DNA from: an uncultured Bacilli bacterium
GTDB taxonomy: Bacteria; Bacillota_I; Bacilli_A; RF39; UBA660
Length of the DNA: 28,459 bases
Direction of reading: 5' to 3'
Assembly (NCBI GenBank): GCA_934140575.1
Contig: CAKPBJ010000017.1
Location: forward strand, 1-28,459
Positions 16,487 to 24,052 of this stretch are shown one piece after another. The translations under genes were made by a program, and so were the position numbers. The notes under the pieces are model-generated. The model was not told where the DNA came from. It was given only the letters and a program-made list of their open reading frames with translations, and did not search any database. Each line of letters begins with the position of its first letter. The stretch's first letter is position 1.

Positions 16487-17647
16487 ATGAAGCTTGGTAG
16501 TGAAAAAGAAATATTAGAAGAATTAGATTTTTGTTTAAAATGCTTAAATGAAGAAAAAGAACGTGATGTAAGATTTGCTTTATATAATTATATTCAAAAT
16601 TTACTAAGAGTTTTAAGAGAAATTGGTAGTAATTATACGATGCGAAAAAGTGATATTTTTAAAGATTTAAAAATGTATCAAAAATTTCAGAAACAAGAAA
16701 AATTATATAAAAAGATGTTTAATGATAATTTCTGTTTTTATAAAGATTTTTTTGCAGATTATTTAAATGATATTTTAGTAAGAACTGAACCTTTATTTTA
16801 TAAATATATTGAAGATAATGAATATTCATTGGAAAATGATGAGTTAAGTGAAAAAGAATTCTTGGATATTTTTTGTGATTTTTGTAATAAATTAGGTATT
16901 GGGTATTTATTTGATAATGTGGTTGATGGAAAAATTCTTAGTTTTGATAGAAAAATAACTGATGGTAATTATTTAGGATTAATGATACATAATCCATTAA
17001 ATGGTAAGTCACATATATTAGTAGATGATTTTTCTTATAATATAGATAGTATGTTTACTTTAGCTCATGAGATGGGACATGTATATGATGTATCTTTCTT
17101 TGATTCTAAATTAAATATTTCAAAGTATAATGATTATATGTATAAATCTTTAAATGTAGAGGTTCTTTCTAAATTATTTGAAAAATTACTTTTAGATTAT
17201 TTAATTGATAATAATATAAAGAAAAATGTAGTGATTGATAAATTAATTGATAGTTTTATAGTTGAACATGATTATATATATTCACTTTATGTTTTATCTT
17301 TACTTGATGATAGATATATAGATTCTGATAGATATTTGGATATTTCTAAAGATAGACTTTTAGATTTAGTTAGTAAATATTTTGAAGATAAAAAGGAAGT
17401 TTATGATACAATTAAAAATAATGATTTCTTATTAATTGATAATGCGGTTTATGCATATGGAGAAATTATTTCTTTGTTTTTAGAAGATGATGTTAGAGAT
17501 TGTAGTCTTAGTAATTCTTTTTTATTTAATAAATTTATGGATGAGAGATTTTTAGAGTTTAGCTATAATTTTATGGAATCTAATGGATTTTCTCCTAGTA
17601 AGTATCAAGAATTATATGAAAAAAGGCTTAAATTAATAAAAAAATAA
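16487..17647 (+). CDS. M3-like metallopeptidase, second copy
   Basis: A 386-residue putative zinc peptidase. HEMGH lies at 194-198, followed by N-V-E-V-L-S-K-L-F-E (223-232), where E225 is the probable third zinc ligand and E232 the second Glu seven residues on, as in PepF. A Y-A-Y-G-E-I-I-S-L-F helix further on resembles the C-terminal M3 helix Y-x-x-G. It shares this pattern and size with the gene at 918-2048, although the H-to-E spacing differs (31 versus 26). No signal peptide. ATG 16487 lies 4 nt after GAGGTG and is preferred over TTG 16475. It lies between the operon terminator and the T-box promoter, so it may be transcribed alone. Substrate unknown. Confidence 0.72.
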   Translation: MKLGSEKEILEELDFCLKCLNEEKERDVRFALYNYIQNLLRVLREIGSNYTMRKSDIFKDLKMYQKFQKQEKLYKKMFNDNFCFYKDFFADYLNDILVRTEPLFYKYIEDNEYSLENDELSEKEFLDIFCDFCNKLGIGYLFDNVVDGKILSFDRKITDGNYLGLMIHNPLNGKSHILVDDFSYNIDSMFTLAHEMGHVYDVSFFDSKLNISKYNDYMYKSLNVEVLSKLFEKLLLDYLIDNNIKKNVVIDKLIDSFIVEHDYIYSLYVLSLLDDRYIDSDRYLDISKDRLLDLVSKYFEDKKEVYDTIKNNDFLLIDNAVYAYGEIISLFLEDDVRDCSLSNSFLFNKFMDERFLEFSYNFMESNGFSPSKYQELYEKRLKLIKK

Positions 17648-17676
17648 TTGTATTAGGTATCTTTTTGTTTTATAAT
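17648..17676 (+). promoter_or_regulatory. promoter of the hisS-aspS T-box operon
   Basis: TTGTAT (17648-17653) and TATAAT (17671-17676) are spaced 17 bp apart. The -35 starts the base after the stop codon of the upstream peptidase gene. Predicted RNA start is near 17683. Confidence 0.8.
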
Positions 17677-17682
17677 ATAGAT

Positions 17683-17866
17683 AACTTCTTTGGAAAGAGT
17701 AGTTTTATTGATATTTATAGAGATAGTATGGTTGGTGGAAATACTAATTTAGATAAAATGAAGACATCCAGTTTATTGGAAGCGCTTACTGCGATAAAAG
17801 TATTATGAGAAAAAAATAAGGTGGCACCACGAAGATAATTCGTCCTTAGGGGGGTGTCATCTTTTT
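17683..17866 (+). promoter_or_regulatory. T-box riboswitch (tRNA-His responsive) upstream of hisS
   Basis: The T-box sequence AAGGTGGCACCACG is at 17818-17831. In the antiterminator, AAGG and ACGAA pair with TTCGTCCTT, leaving the UGGCACC bulge to bind the uncharged tRNA end. The competing terminator pairs GGTGGCACC (17820-17828) with GGTGTCATC (17853-17861), followed by five T. Upstream, a stem AGTAT/ATACT with a G-G-T-T-G-G-T-G loop fits the distal part of stem I. A CAT at 17765-17767, within GAAGACATCC, is the best specifier candidate and is a histidine codon, in agreement with hisS downstream. Read-through, and so hisS-aspS expression, should rise when tRNA-His is uncharged. Confidence 0.92.
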
Positions 17867-17884
17867 GTTTAGGAGGATAAGAGA

Positions 17885-19258
17885 ATGATACAAAGACAAA
17901 AAGGTTGTAATGATATTACGGGACGTAATGCGAAAGTATGGAAGTATGTTGAATCTGTAATAGATGCTTTAATGGAAAAGTATAATTATAATTATATTCG
18001 TACACCTATTATAGAAGCAACTGAATTATTTCATAGAGGTATAGGTGATACTACTGATATCGTTACTAAGGAAAGTTATGATTTTCAAGATAAGGGAGGA
18101 CGTAATATTACTTTAAGACCAGAAGGTACTGCTGGTGTTGTTAGAAGTTATATTGAAAACAAGATGTATGGTGATCCTAATCAACCTGTAAAAGTTTACT
18201 ATAACGGTACAATGTATAGATATGAAAGACCTCAATCTGGAAGAGATAGAGAACTTACTCAATTTGGTATGGAAATACTTGGTAGTGATGATCCGCTTAG
18301 TGATGCGGAAATTATTAGTGCAGCAGTAAACTTATATAAAATGTTAGGATTAAAAGAAATTAAAGTAAACTTAAATAGTTTAGGTGATAATGAAAGTAGA
18401 TCAAATTATCGTGAAGCTTTAATTGAATATTTTAAACCTCATATTAATGATTTTTGTGAAGATTGTCAAGAAAGATTAATGAAAAACCCTTTAAGAATAC
18501 TTGATTGTAAAGTAGATGCAGAAAATGAAATATTAAAGAATGCTCCAACTACACTAGATTATTTGAATGAAGAAAGTCGTGATAGATTTGAGAAGGTTCA
18601 AGACTATTTAGATATTATGCAAATAAAATATGAGATTAATCCTAAAATTGTTAGAGGCTTAGATTATTATAATCATACTGTTTTTGAGATTGAAGCAAAG
18701 GTTGATGGATTTGGTTCTAATAATGTTTTAGGTGGTGGAGGAAGATATAATGGACTTGTTAATCAATTAGATGGTCCAGAAACTCCATGTGTTGGTTTTG
18801 CAAGTGGTATAGGTAGACTTGTAATGGCTCTTGAACTTGAAAAGGTTAAAATGCCAATAGTTGAAGATGTTGATTTATTTTTAATGTATGTTAACGAAGA
18901 TGAGAAGAAGTATGCAGCTTATCTTGCTCAAGAATTAAGACTTGCAGGATTTATTGTAGATACAGAATATACTAGTCGTGGATTAAAGGGACAATTTAAG
19001 CAAGCAGATAGATTAAATGCAAAATATATTTGTGTTTTAAATAGTGAGGATTTAAATAATAATGAAGTTAAGATTAAGAATAATAAGACTAAAGAAGAAG
19101 AAATTATCAGTTTAGATGTTTTAATTTATTATTTAGATGAGAAGTTAAATACAATGGAAGATGTTGATGGAGATTATAATTTAGATGATGGTCATTGTCA
19201 TTGCCATGAAGGAGAGCATGATTGTTGTGGTCATTGTCATCATGAGGAGGAAGAATAA
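17885..19258 (+). CDS. hisS: histidyl-tRNA synthetase with His/Cys-rich C-terminal tail
   Basis: A class II synthetase that charges tRNA-His. Motif 2 region includes LRPEGTAGVVRSY (77-89), and RGLDYYNHTVFEIEA is the histidine-binding signature. The GIGDTTDIVTKESYDF segment is typical. The anticodon-binding domain ends near 424, the length of the B. subtilis enzyme. An unusual tail follows: residues 437-453 hold seven His and five Cys (H437, 439, 441, 445, 450, 452, 453; C438, 440, 447, 448, 451), flanked by acidic residues. This looks like a metal-binding segment. The terminal Glu codons also form the AGGAGG ribosome site of aspS, whose ATG overlaps the stop (TAATG). AGGAGG (17871-17876) lies 8 nt before its own ATG. 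Confidence 0.97.
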   Translation: MIQRQKGCNDITGRNAKVWKYVESVIDALMEKYNYNYIRTPIIEATELFHRGIGDTTDIVTKESYDFQDKGGRNITLRPEGTAGVVRSYIENKMYGDPNQPVKVYYNGTMYRYERPQSGRDRELTQFGMEILGSDDPLSDAEIISAAVNLYKMLGLKEIKVNLNSLGDNESRSNYREALIEYFKPHINDFCEDCQERLMKNPLRILDCKVDAENEILKNAPTTLDYLNEESRDRFEKVQDYLDIMQIKYEINPKIVRGLDYYNHTVFEIEAKVDGFGSNNVLGGGGRYNGLVNQLDGPETPCVGFASGIGRLVMALELEKVKMPIVEDVDLFLMYVNEDEKKYAAYLAQELRLAGFIVDTEYTSRGLKGQFKQADRLNAKYICVLNSEDLNNNEVKIKNNKTKEEEIISLDVLIYYLDEKLNTMEDVDGDYNLDDGHCHCHEGEHDCCGHCHHEEEE

Positions 19259-20577
19259 TGAAAAGTATACCAATTAAAGATTTAAGTAAACATTATGATG
19301 AAGAAGTAACTATTAGTGGTTTTGTAGATGAAATTAGAAATCTAAAATGGGTACAATTTATTGTACTTAGAGATGCTACTTCAAAGGTTCAAATTACTAT
19401 TGAAAAGAGTGAAGAAGCAAATAAAGCAATGGTAGAGTTAGTTGATGAGTTAACTGTTGAGTCTACTTTAAAAGTTACTGGTACTATTATGGAAAGTCCT
19501 AAGGTTAAGTTAAATGGAATGGAGTTAATTCCTAAGAATATTGAAGTTACTAGTAGAAATGAAGGAGAATTACCATTTAATTATAAGGATTTAAGTACAG
19601 TTAATTTAGATACAAGATTAGATTATAGATATATTGATCTTAGAAGTGATAAGAATATTTTAATGTTTAAAGTTCAAACTGCGTTGGTTAGATATATGAG
19701 AGAATATTTATATAGTAAAGATTTTACTGAAATTCATACTCCTAAGATGATTGGAGCTGCTAGTGAATCTGGTTCTGAAGTATTTGAAGTAAAATATTTT
19801 GATAGAAAAGCATATCTTGCACAAAGTCCTCAGTTTTATAAGCAGATGGCTCTTGCTTCTGGATTTGGCAGTGTATTTGAAGTTGCTCCTTGTTTTAGAG
19901 CAGAAAATTCTAATACTTCACGTCATGCAACTGAATTTACTTCTTTTGATGTTGAATTTGCTTATATAGATGATTTTAATGATGTAATGAATTTAGAAGC
20001 TGAAATGTTAAAATATGCATTAGAGAAAACTAATGAATTATATGGAGAACAGGTAAAAGAATTATTTGATACTGAGATTGTTGTGCCTAAGGTACCATTT
20101 CCTAAGATGAAACTTGCAGATATTTATAAAGAATTAGAAGAAAGATATGATTTTAAAGTAGATGATAGTGAAAAGAATGATTTAACTACTGAGGCTGAAA
20201 GATTAACTTATAAGCTTGCTAAAGAAAAATTTGATTCAGAGTTTTTATTTGTTACAGATTTTCCAGCTGAGAAGAGAGCTTTTTATCATATGAGAGATGA
20301 AAATGGAGTATTACAAGGATATGATTTAATTTGGAGAGGTGTTGAAATAACAACAGGTGCTCAAAGAGAACATAGATACGAAGAAATAGTTAAAAATGCT
20401 AAAGAAAAAGGTTTAGGAGAAGATGTTAAATTTTATTTAGATTTCTTTAAACATGGATGTCCTCCACATGGTGGATTTGCAATTGGTGTTGATAGACTTA
20501 CAATGTTGTTACTTGGAATACCTAGTGTAAAAGAATCACAATTCTTATTCCGTGGACCAAATAGATTAAATCCTTAA
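19258..20577 (+). CDS. aspS: aspartyl-tRNA synthetase, archaeal/eukaryotic type
   Basis: A 439-residue class IIb synthetase with an N-terminal OB fold (about 1-110) that reads the anticodon and a catalytic domain. Motif 2 is F-R-A-E-N-S (213-218) and motif 3 is G-G-F-A-I-G-V-D-R-L (405-414). The Y-L-A-Q-S-P-Q-F-Y-K-Q-M segment marks the Asp/Asn synthetase family. At 439 residues it lacks the GAD insertion of bacterial AspRS (about 590 residues), and its sequence resembles the archaeal-type enzyme (AspS2). Such enzymes in bacteria can be non-discriminating and make Asp-tRNA-Asn for GatCAB; which applies here cannot be told. It occupies the place of the bacterial-type aspS next to hisS and is cotranscribed under the T-box. 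Its ending in R-L-N-P, not a plain Pro-Phe type end, was considered when ruling out AsnRS. Confidence 0.88.
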   Translation: MKSIPIKDLSKHYDEEVTISGFVDEIRNLKWVQFIVLRDATSKVQITIEKSEEANKAMVELVDELTVESTLKVTGTIMESPKVKLNGMELIPKNIEVTSRNEGELPFNYKDLSTVNLDTRLDYRYIDLRSDKNILMFKVQTALVRYMREYLYSKDFTEIHTPKMIGAASESGSEVFEVKYFDRKAYLAQSPQFYKQMALASGFGSVFEVAPCFRAENSNTSRHATEFTSFDVEFAYIDDFNDVMNLEAEMLKYALEKTNELYGEQVKELFDTEIVVPKVPFPKMKLADIYKELEERYDFKVDDSEKNDLTTEAERLTYKLAKEKFDSEFLFVTDFPAEKRAFYHMRDENGVLQGYDLIWRGVEITTGAQREHRYEEIVKNAKEKGLGEDVKFYLDFFKHGCPPHGGFAIGVDRLTMLLLGIPSVKESQFLFRGPNRLNP

Positions 20578-20655
20578 TTTAGAGTCAGAATAAATTTCAT
20601 AATTTTAAAGATATATTGGCTTTTCAAATAGAGAAGTTTATAAGTTTTATAATAT

Positions 20656-20698
20656 AAAAAGTATTGATAATATATTGCTATTATTAATACTTTTTTTC
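20656..20698 (+). terminator. strong terminator after aspS
   Basis: A 17-bp stem, 20656-20672 with 20679-20695, interrupted only by one G-T wobble, has a 6-nt loop and merges into a T run. It lies about 80 bp after aspS. The AT-rich stretch from 20578 to 20655 contains nothing else I can identify. Confidence 0.85.
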
Positions 20699-20753
20699 TT
20701 TTTTTTATTAATTTATAAAAAGTGATTTTTTACTTTTATTTGATTTATTTATT

Positions 20754-20779
20754 TGATATACTATTCGTATAGTAAGGTG
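20754..20779 (+). promoter_or_regulatory. short-leader promoter for the gene at 20786
   Basis: TGATATACT (20754-20762) is an extended -10 with TATACT. An AAGGTG site (20774-20779) follows, 6 nt before ATG 20786. Confidence 0.55.
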
Positions 20780-20785
20780 TTGGAT

Positions 20786-21421
20786 ATGGGTAAAATTATT
20801 AAGAAGAAGATGAATAAGAAACTTAAAATTAATGATATTAATAAAAGTAGTAATCAAGATTTGGGACATACTATTAAAGGTATCAAGGCTAATGAGAGAA
20901 AGTATACAATTATTCTTGTTTGTGTTTTTATGATTATTTTTGCGGTTATTGGATATTTCAATTTTAGGGTTGATAATAGTTTATTAATAAATACTGATCA
21001 ATCTTTTTATAGAAATGTTTTATCTGCATCTAGTATGTCTGTTACTTTAAATAATACGTATATTAAAAGTGATGATATTGGAAAAAAGGATTCTCCATAT
21101 GTTGTTAATGTTAATAATAATACTTGTAATGATATAAATTATAGAGTGGAGCTTATTAGAACTGATAAAGTAAATGGATTATGTAAGTGTGGAAACAAGT
21201 TATTAGATATAAAAAATATTAAATATAGTATTGATGGTGGAGATGTTTCCTTATTAAATAAAAATAGTAATGGTGATACTGTTGTTGTTACTGGAACATT
21301 AAAAAGTGGTAAGAGTAAGTCATATGATGTTAGATTGTGGGTTAGCGATGAGGTATCTAAATTAGAAGATTATCATTTTCATGGATATTTTAAAGTTGTA
21401 AAAATAGAAGATTTTGATTAA
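20786..21421 (+). CDS. hypothetical membrane-anchored extracytoplasmic protein
   Basis: A 211-residue protein I do not recognise. A Lys-rich N-terminus (about 1-40) is followed by one strong hydrophobic helix at 41-60 (T-I-I-L-V-C-V-F-M-I-I-F). With the positive charges before the helix, the remaining 150 residues should lie outside the cell. That part is rich in Asn, Ser, Thr and Val with alternating hydrophobic residues, suggesting a beta-sandwich, and holds a C-K-C-G segment and another Cys (N-T-C-N-D) that could pair or bind metal. The frame extends upstream to 20753, but that lies in the promoter, so ATG 20786 is chosen. It converges on the hydrolase gene, and the two stop codons overlap. 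Confidence 0.65.
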   Translation: MGKIIKKKMNKKLKINDINKSSNQDLGHTIKGIKANERKYTIILVCVFMIIFAVIGYFNFRVDNSLLINTDQSFYRNVLSASSMSVTLNNTYIKSDDIGKKDSPYVVNVNNNTCNDINYRVELIRTDKVNGLCKCGNKLLDIKNIKYSIDGGDVSLLNKNSNGDTVVVTGTLKSGKSKSYDVRLWVSDEVSKLEDYHFHGYFKVVKIEDFD

Positions 21422-21433
21422 TCTTCTTTTTTT
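21406..21433. terminator. bidirectional terminator in overlapping stops
   Basis: AGAAGATT (21406-21413) pairs with AATCTTCT (21420-21427), with a T run on the right for the plus strand and an A-rich left flank for the minus strand. The stop codons of the two convergent genes (21419-21421 and 21418-21420) lie inside it. Confidence 0.7.
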
Positions 21434-22164
21434 AATAATATTTTTATAATTTTATTTGTCAGATATGGTTCTTCTAAATAAGAGTAGTGGGTTCTATTTT
21501 TATAAATAATTAGAGCTGAGTTTTTTATTATTTTTTCTAATAGTTTTGCATCCTTTAGTGGAGTATCTATATCTTTTTCTCCCCAAATAATTAATGTTTC
21601 ATTTTTTATTTCTTTATAATATTTTGTTAGATCTTCATTTATTATATTTTGAAAAGTCTTTCTCATTGTTACAGGTAATTCTTTATAGTCAGATGATGCG
21701 AATATTTTTGTTAATTTTTCTTTGTATTTGTTTTTTGTTAGATAATTTATTAGTTTAAATATCTTTTCTTTTAGGAATATTTTTAATGTTTTTTTTCTTT
21801 TAATACCTGCGACATCTATGAGTATCAATTTATCTATTTTTATTTTGTTTTTACCGATTAAGATTGAAGCTATTCTTCCTCCAAAGGAGTGGGCTATTAT
21901 TGTGGGATTTATTATTTTTTCTTTTTTGATAATTTTTTCTATTATTATTGTATAGTCATATATTGTTAATTCTTCATTTATAGTGTCACTATTTCCAAAG
22001 TTTGGGTAGTCTAATATATAGATTGTGTAATTTTCTTTTAATGATTCTATCATGTTAGAAAAAGTTTTTCTTGTGTTTCCCCAACCTGGTAATATTATTA
22101 TATATTTGTTTTTGTTTCCATGTTTTTCGTAATAAATATTTTTATTTTTAAATTTTATGTACAT
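21418..22164 (-). CDS. alpha/beta hydrolase
   Basis: A 248-residue alpha/beta hydrolase-fold protein. L-P-G-W-G-N near the N-terminus is the oxyanion-hole loop, A-H-S-F-G-G-R is the nucleophile elbow (Ser), G-E-K-D-I-D-T-P carries the likely Asp, and N-R-T-H-Y-S-Y-L-E-E-P the catalytic His. The triad is therefore complete. There is no signal peptide, so it is probably a cytoplasmic esterase or peptidase; the substrate cannot be read from sequence. It is very Lys- and Ile-rich compared with the plus-strand genes. The start is ATG 22164 (minus strand), 5 nt after AGGTGA at 22175-22170; the GTG at 22173 is part of that site. It is divergent from the 6S RNA. Confidence 0.85.
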   Translation of the reverse strand: MYIKFKNKNIYYEKHGNKNKYIIILPGWGNTRKTFSNMIESLKENYTIYILDYPNFGNSDTINEELTIYDYTIIIEKIIKKEKIINPTIIAHSFGGRIASILIGKNKIKIDKLILIDVAGIKRKKTLKIFLKEKIFKLINYLTKNKYKEKLTKIFASSDYKELPVTMRKTFQNIINEDLTKYYKEIKNETLIIWGEKDIDTPLKDAKLLEKIIKNSALIIYKNRTHYSYLEEPYLTNKIIKILLKKED

Positions 22165-22222
22165 GTTAATCACCTAGTGTATATTATGTTTGTTTTAATT
22201 GCTTGTTACGGTTTGAAAGGTG

Positions 22223-22251
22223 TTGATTATGAATTTTTTATATGCTATAAT
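22223..22251 (+). promoter_or_regulatory. promoter of the 6S RNA
   Basis: TTGATT (22223-22228) and TATAAT (22246-22251) are spaced 17 bp, and a TG at 22243-22244 makes an extended -10. Predicted start is at about 22254-22258, which fits the base of the closing stem. Confidence 0.85.
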
Positions 22252-22253
22252 TA

Positions 22254-22436
22254 AGTTGTCAGATAGATATGTGTTGGCCTTTTTAAAACCGACTAAAATA
22301 ACGATACGGGAGTTCGGATCAGTTATCGGTGTTGAAGACTTAGTGATTCACTAAGGATCCTAAAGATAACGTATGAACACCCACCTGGACAAATGTACAG
22401 GTTTTATCGTTGCCCACATTCTTCTGGCTTTTTTAT
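22254..22436 (+). ncRNA. ssrS: 6S RNA
   Basis: About 183 nt of non-coding sequence that folds as one long irregular hairpin. GTCAGA at the 5' end pairs with TCTGGC at the 3' end, and ATGTG pairs with CACAT just inside. AACGAT (22300-22305) pairs with ATCGTT. GGGAGTTC pairs with GAACACCC with one mismatch. GTTATC pairs with GATAAC, and TTAGTGA with its complement near the tip. A small ACCTG/CAGGT hairpin lies on the 3' side of the central region, as in Firmicute 6S RNAs. The closing stem plus T run (22429-22434) serves as terminator. The position between aspS and tcdA matches the B. subtilis 6S-1 (bsrA) neighbourhood. 6S RNA binds sigma-A RNA polymerase by mimicking an open promoter. Confidence 0.8.
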
Positions 22437-22464
22437 TGTTTAATAGCTTGATTTATGTTATAAT
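22436..22464 (+). promoter_or_regulatory. promoter for the gene at 22489
   Basis: TTGTTT (22436-22441) and TATAAT (22459-22464) are spaced 17 bp, with TG at 22456-22457. The -35 box starts at the very end of the 6S terminator tail. Confidence 0.8.
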
Positions 22465-22488
22465 ATGCCTTACAGGGGTGATGTACGG

Positions 22489-23313
22489 ATGTTATTGTTA
22501 CCATTAGTTTATAAAAGAAAAGTGATGAATGTACAAATTAAACTTCAAAATGTTGAAAGAATAAAAGAAGGCGTTTCTTATGGAGATGCGAATGAGAGCG
22601 ATATAATTGTTAATCGTGAGAAGTTTAGTGAGTCTAGTTTTAATGATTCGAGAGATGCTTTAGCAGATGTCAATTTTATTAGAAGTAAGTCTATTTTATA
22701 TTCGAGAGATTTCTTAGTTACTACTAGAGAAGAGAGTGATTCTACTTTATATGATGTTTATAAAGTACCTAAACCTCCTAAGAAAGTAAGTAATGGACTT
22801 GATAAGCTTTATAGTATGGCTATTACTGATATGAGAAAAGAAATTCCTAATAGAAGAAATAGAGGAAAATATATTTCTTTTGAAGATTTAGGTTTGGCTG
22901 AGCAATTAACTGATGATAAAATTGCAAGGTTACAAAGAATAGTAAGAGATGTTGATGATACTTCTGAGTGGCCTAAGTTATTTGAGGATGCTGGAATTGC
23001 TGATTTAAGAGATACTATTAGCTTTATTAATAATTTTGAATGTGTTGTTTTATCGGATACTACTATTCCAGAGGAAAGTTTACAAGATACTTTAAGAGGA
23101 TTGGCAGGTATTAATACCCGTGAATATAGAAATTTAAATAAGTATTATCGTATTGCGAAAAGTAATACTGATATATATATGAAATTAAGTTATATTAGTA
23201 GTATATTATATAATAAGCCTTTAACTTTAAAACGTGAAAATGCTAAACAACTTGTTAAGACTAGGAATGAAGTTTATAAAGAAGAGGTAAATAATGAAAG
23301 AAAAGCAGCTTAA
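22489..23313 (+). CDS. hypothetical protein upstream of tcdA
   Basis: A 274-residue, highly charged soluble protein I do not recognise. There is no membrane segment, signal peptide or cysteine-rich motif. Residues about 90-125 are basic with a Pro-rich K-V-P-K-P-P-K-K linker; the rest looks helical and acidic. The ATG at 22465 is rejected because it directly follows the -10 box and lies before the expected RNA start. ATG 22489 follows AGGGG (22474-22478); ATG 22525 is a second possibility. Its end overlaps tcdA by 20 nt, so it is cotranscribed with a tRNA-modifying enzyme. A strong promoter suggests good expression. Confidence 0.7.
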   Translation: MLLLPLVYKRKVMNVQIKLQNVERIKEGVSYGDANESDIIVNREKFSESSFNDSRDALADVNFIRSKSILYSRDFLVTTREESDSTLYDVYKVPKPPKKVSNGLDKLYSMAITDMRKEIPNRRNRGKYISFEDLGLAEQLTDDKIARLQRIVRDVDDTSEWPKLFEDAGIADLRDTISFINNFECVVLSDTTIPEESLQDTLRGLAGINTREYRNLNKYYRIAKSNTDIYMKLSYISSILYNKPLTLKRENAKQLVKTRNEVYKEEVNNERKAA

Positions 23314-24013
23314 TAGTGAAAATAGAGTAAGGCTTTGTCGACTAGAAAGATTAGTTGGCGAAGAAAAAATAAATGATTTAAGTACCAAATGTGTTGCGAT
23401 TTTGGGATGTGGTGGAGTAGGTGGATATGTTATTGAAGCTCTTGCTCGTTCTGGTATAGGGACACTTATTTTGATTGATTATGATGTGATTGATGAATCA
23501 AATATAAATAGACAAATCATTGCACTTGAGTCTACTGTAGGTATGAAGAAAGTTGATGCTTTTTATGAACGTATAATGGATATTAATCCGAATTGTAATG
23601 TAATTAAAATCGATAGTTTTATAAATGAAGATAATTTAGATGAGATTTTTAATTATAAAATAGATTTTTTTGTTGATGCATGTGATACAACTACTACGAA
23701 AAAAGCTTTTATTAGGACTTGTTTAAATAGAAATATTAAATTTATTTCAAGTATGGGAACAGGTAATAAATTTGACCCATCTAAGTTAGAAATTTGCGAT
23801 ATTAGAAAAACTATAAATGATCCACTGGCTAGGATTTTAAGAAAATTTATAAAAGATGAAAAGATAAACAAGAAGGTAATGGTTTTATCATCTAGTGAAT
23901 TACCTATTAAGATTGAAGGAAGAACTCCTGGTTCAACAGCTTTTGTTCCAAGTAGTGCTGGTCTTTTAATTGCTAGTTATATTGTACGAACATTTATTTA
24001 TGGCGAAAAATAA
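23294..24013 (+). CDS. tcdA: tRNA threonylcarbamoyladenosine dehydratase TcdA
   Basis: A 239-residue ThiF/E1-like enzyme that activates t6A37 of tRNA with ATP to form cyclic t6A. The nucleotide-binding loop G-C-G-G-V-G-G (38-44) is followed by D62 and I-D-E-S-N-I-N-R-Q (66-74) with the conserved Asn and Arg. The D-A-C-D-T segment and G-R-T-P-G-S-T near the C-terminus are typical of YrvM/CsdL proteins. An AGAGGT site precedes the ATG, which lies inside the upstream gene. In B. subtilis the equivalent (yrvM) also lies by aspS and 6S RNA. It converges with lexA across a shared terminator. Confidence 0.93.
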   Translation: MKEKQLNSENRVRLCRLERLVGEEKINDLSTKCVAILGCGGVGGYVIEALARSGIGTLILIDYDVIDESNINRQIIALESTVGMKKVDAFYERIMDINPNCNVIKIDSFINEDNLDEIFNYKIDFFVDACDTTTTKKAFIRTCLNRNIKFISSMGTGNKFDPSKLEICDIRKTINDPLARILRKFIKDEKINKKVMVLSSSELPIKIEGRTPGSTAFVPSSAGLLIASYIVRTFIYGEK

Positions 24014-24046
24014 AACTGATATTAGATTTTGTCTGATATCAGTTTT
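24012..24046. terminator. bidirectional terminator between tcdA and lexA
   Basis: AAAACTGATAT (24012-24022) pairs perfectly with ATATCAGTTTT (24036-24046) over a 13-nt loop, with T on the right and A on the left. The tcdA stop (24011-24013) overlaps its left arm. Confidence 0.85.
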
Positions 24047-24052
24047 TGTATT

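Noticed and set aside
22254..22436. Metabolite riboswitch or small coding gene
   Set aside because: The long single hairpin with a transcribed terminator, its own promoter directly at the 5' stem, a second promoter for the next gene, and synteny with aspS/tcdA fit 6S RNA better. No coding frame is supported.
22465..22488. ATG 22465 as start of the gene upstream of tcdA
   Set aside because: It lies immediately after the -10 box and before the expected RNA start; ATG 22489 follows a ribosome site.
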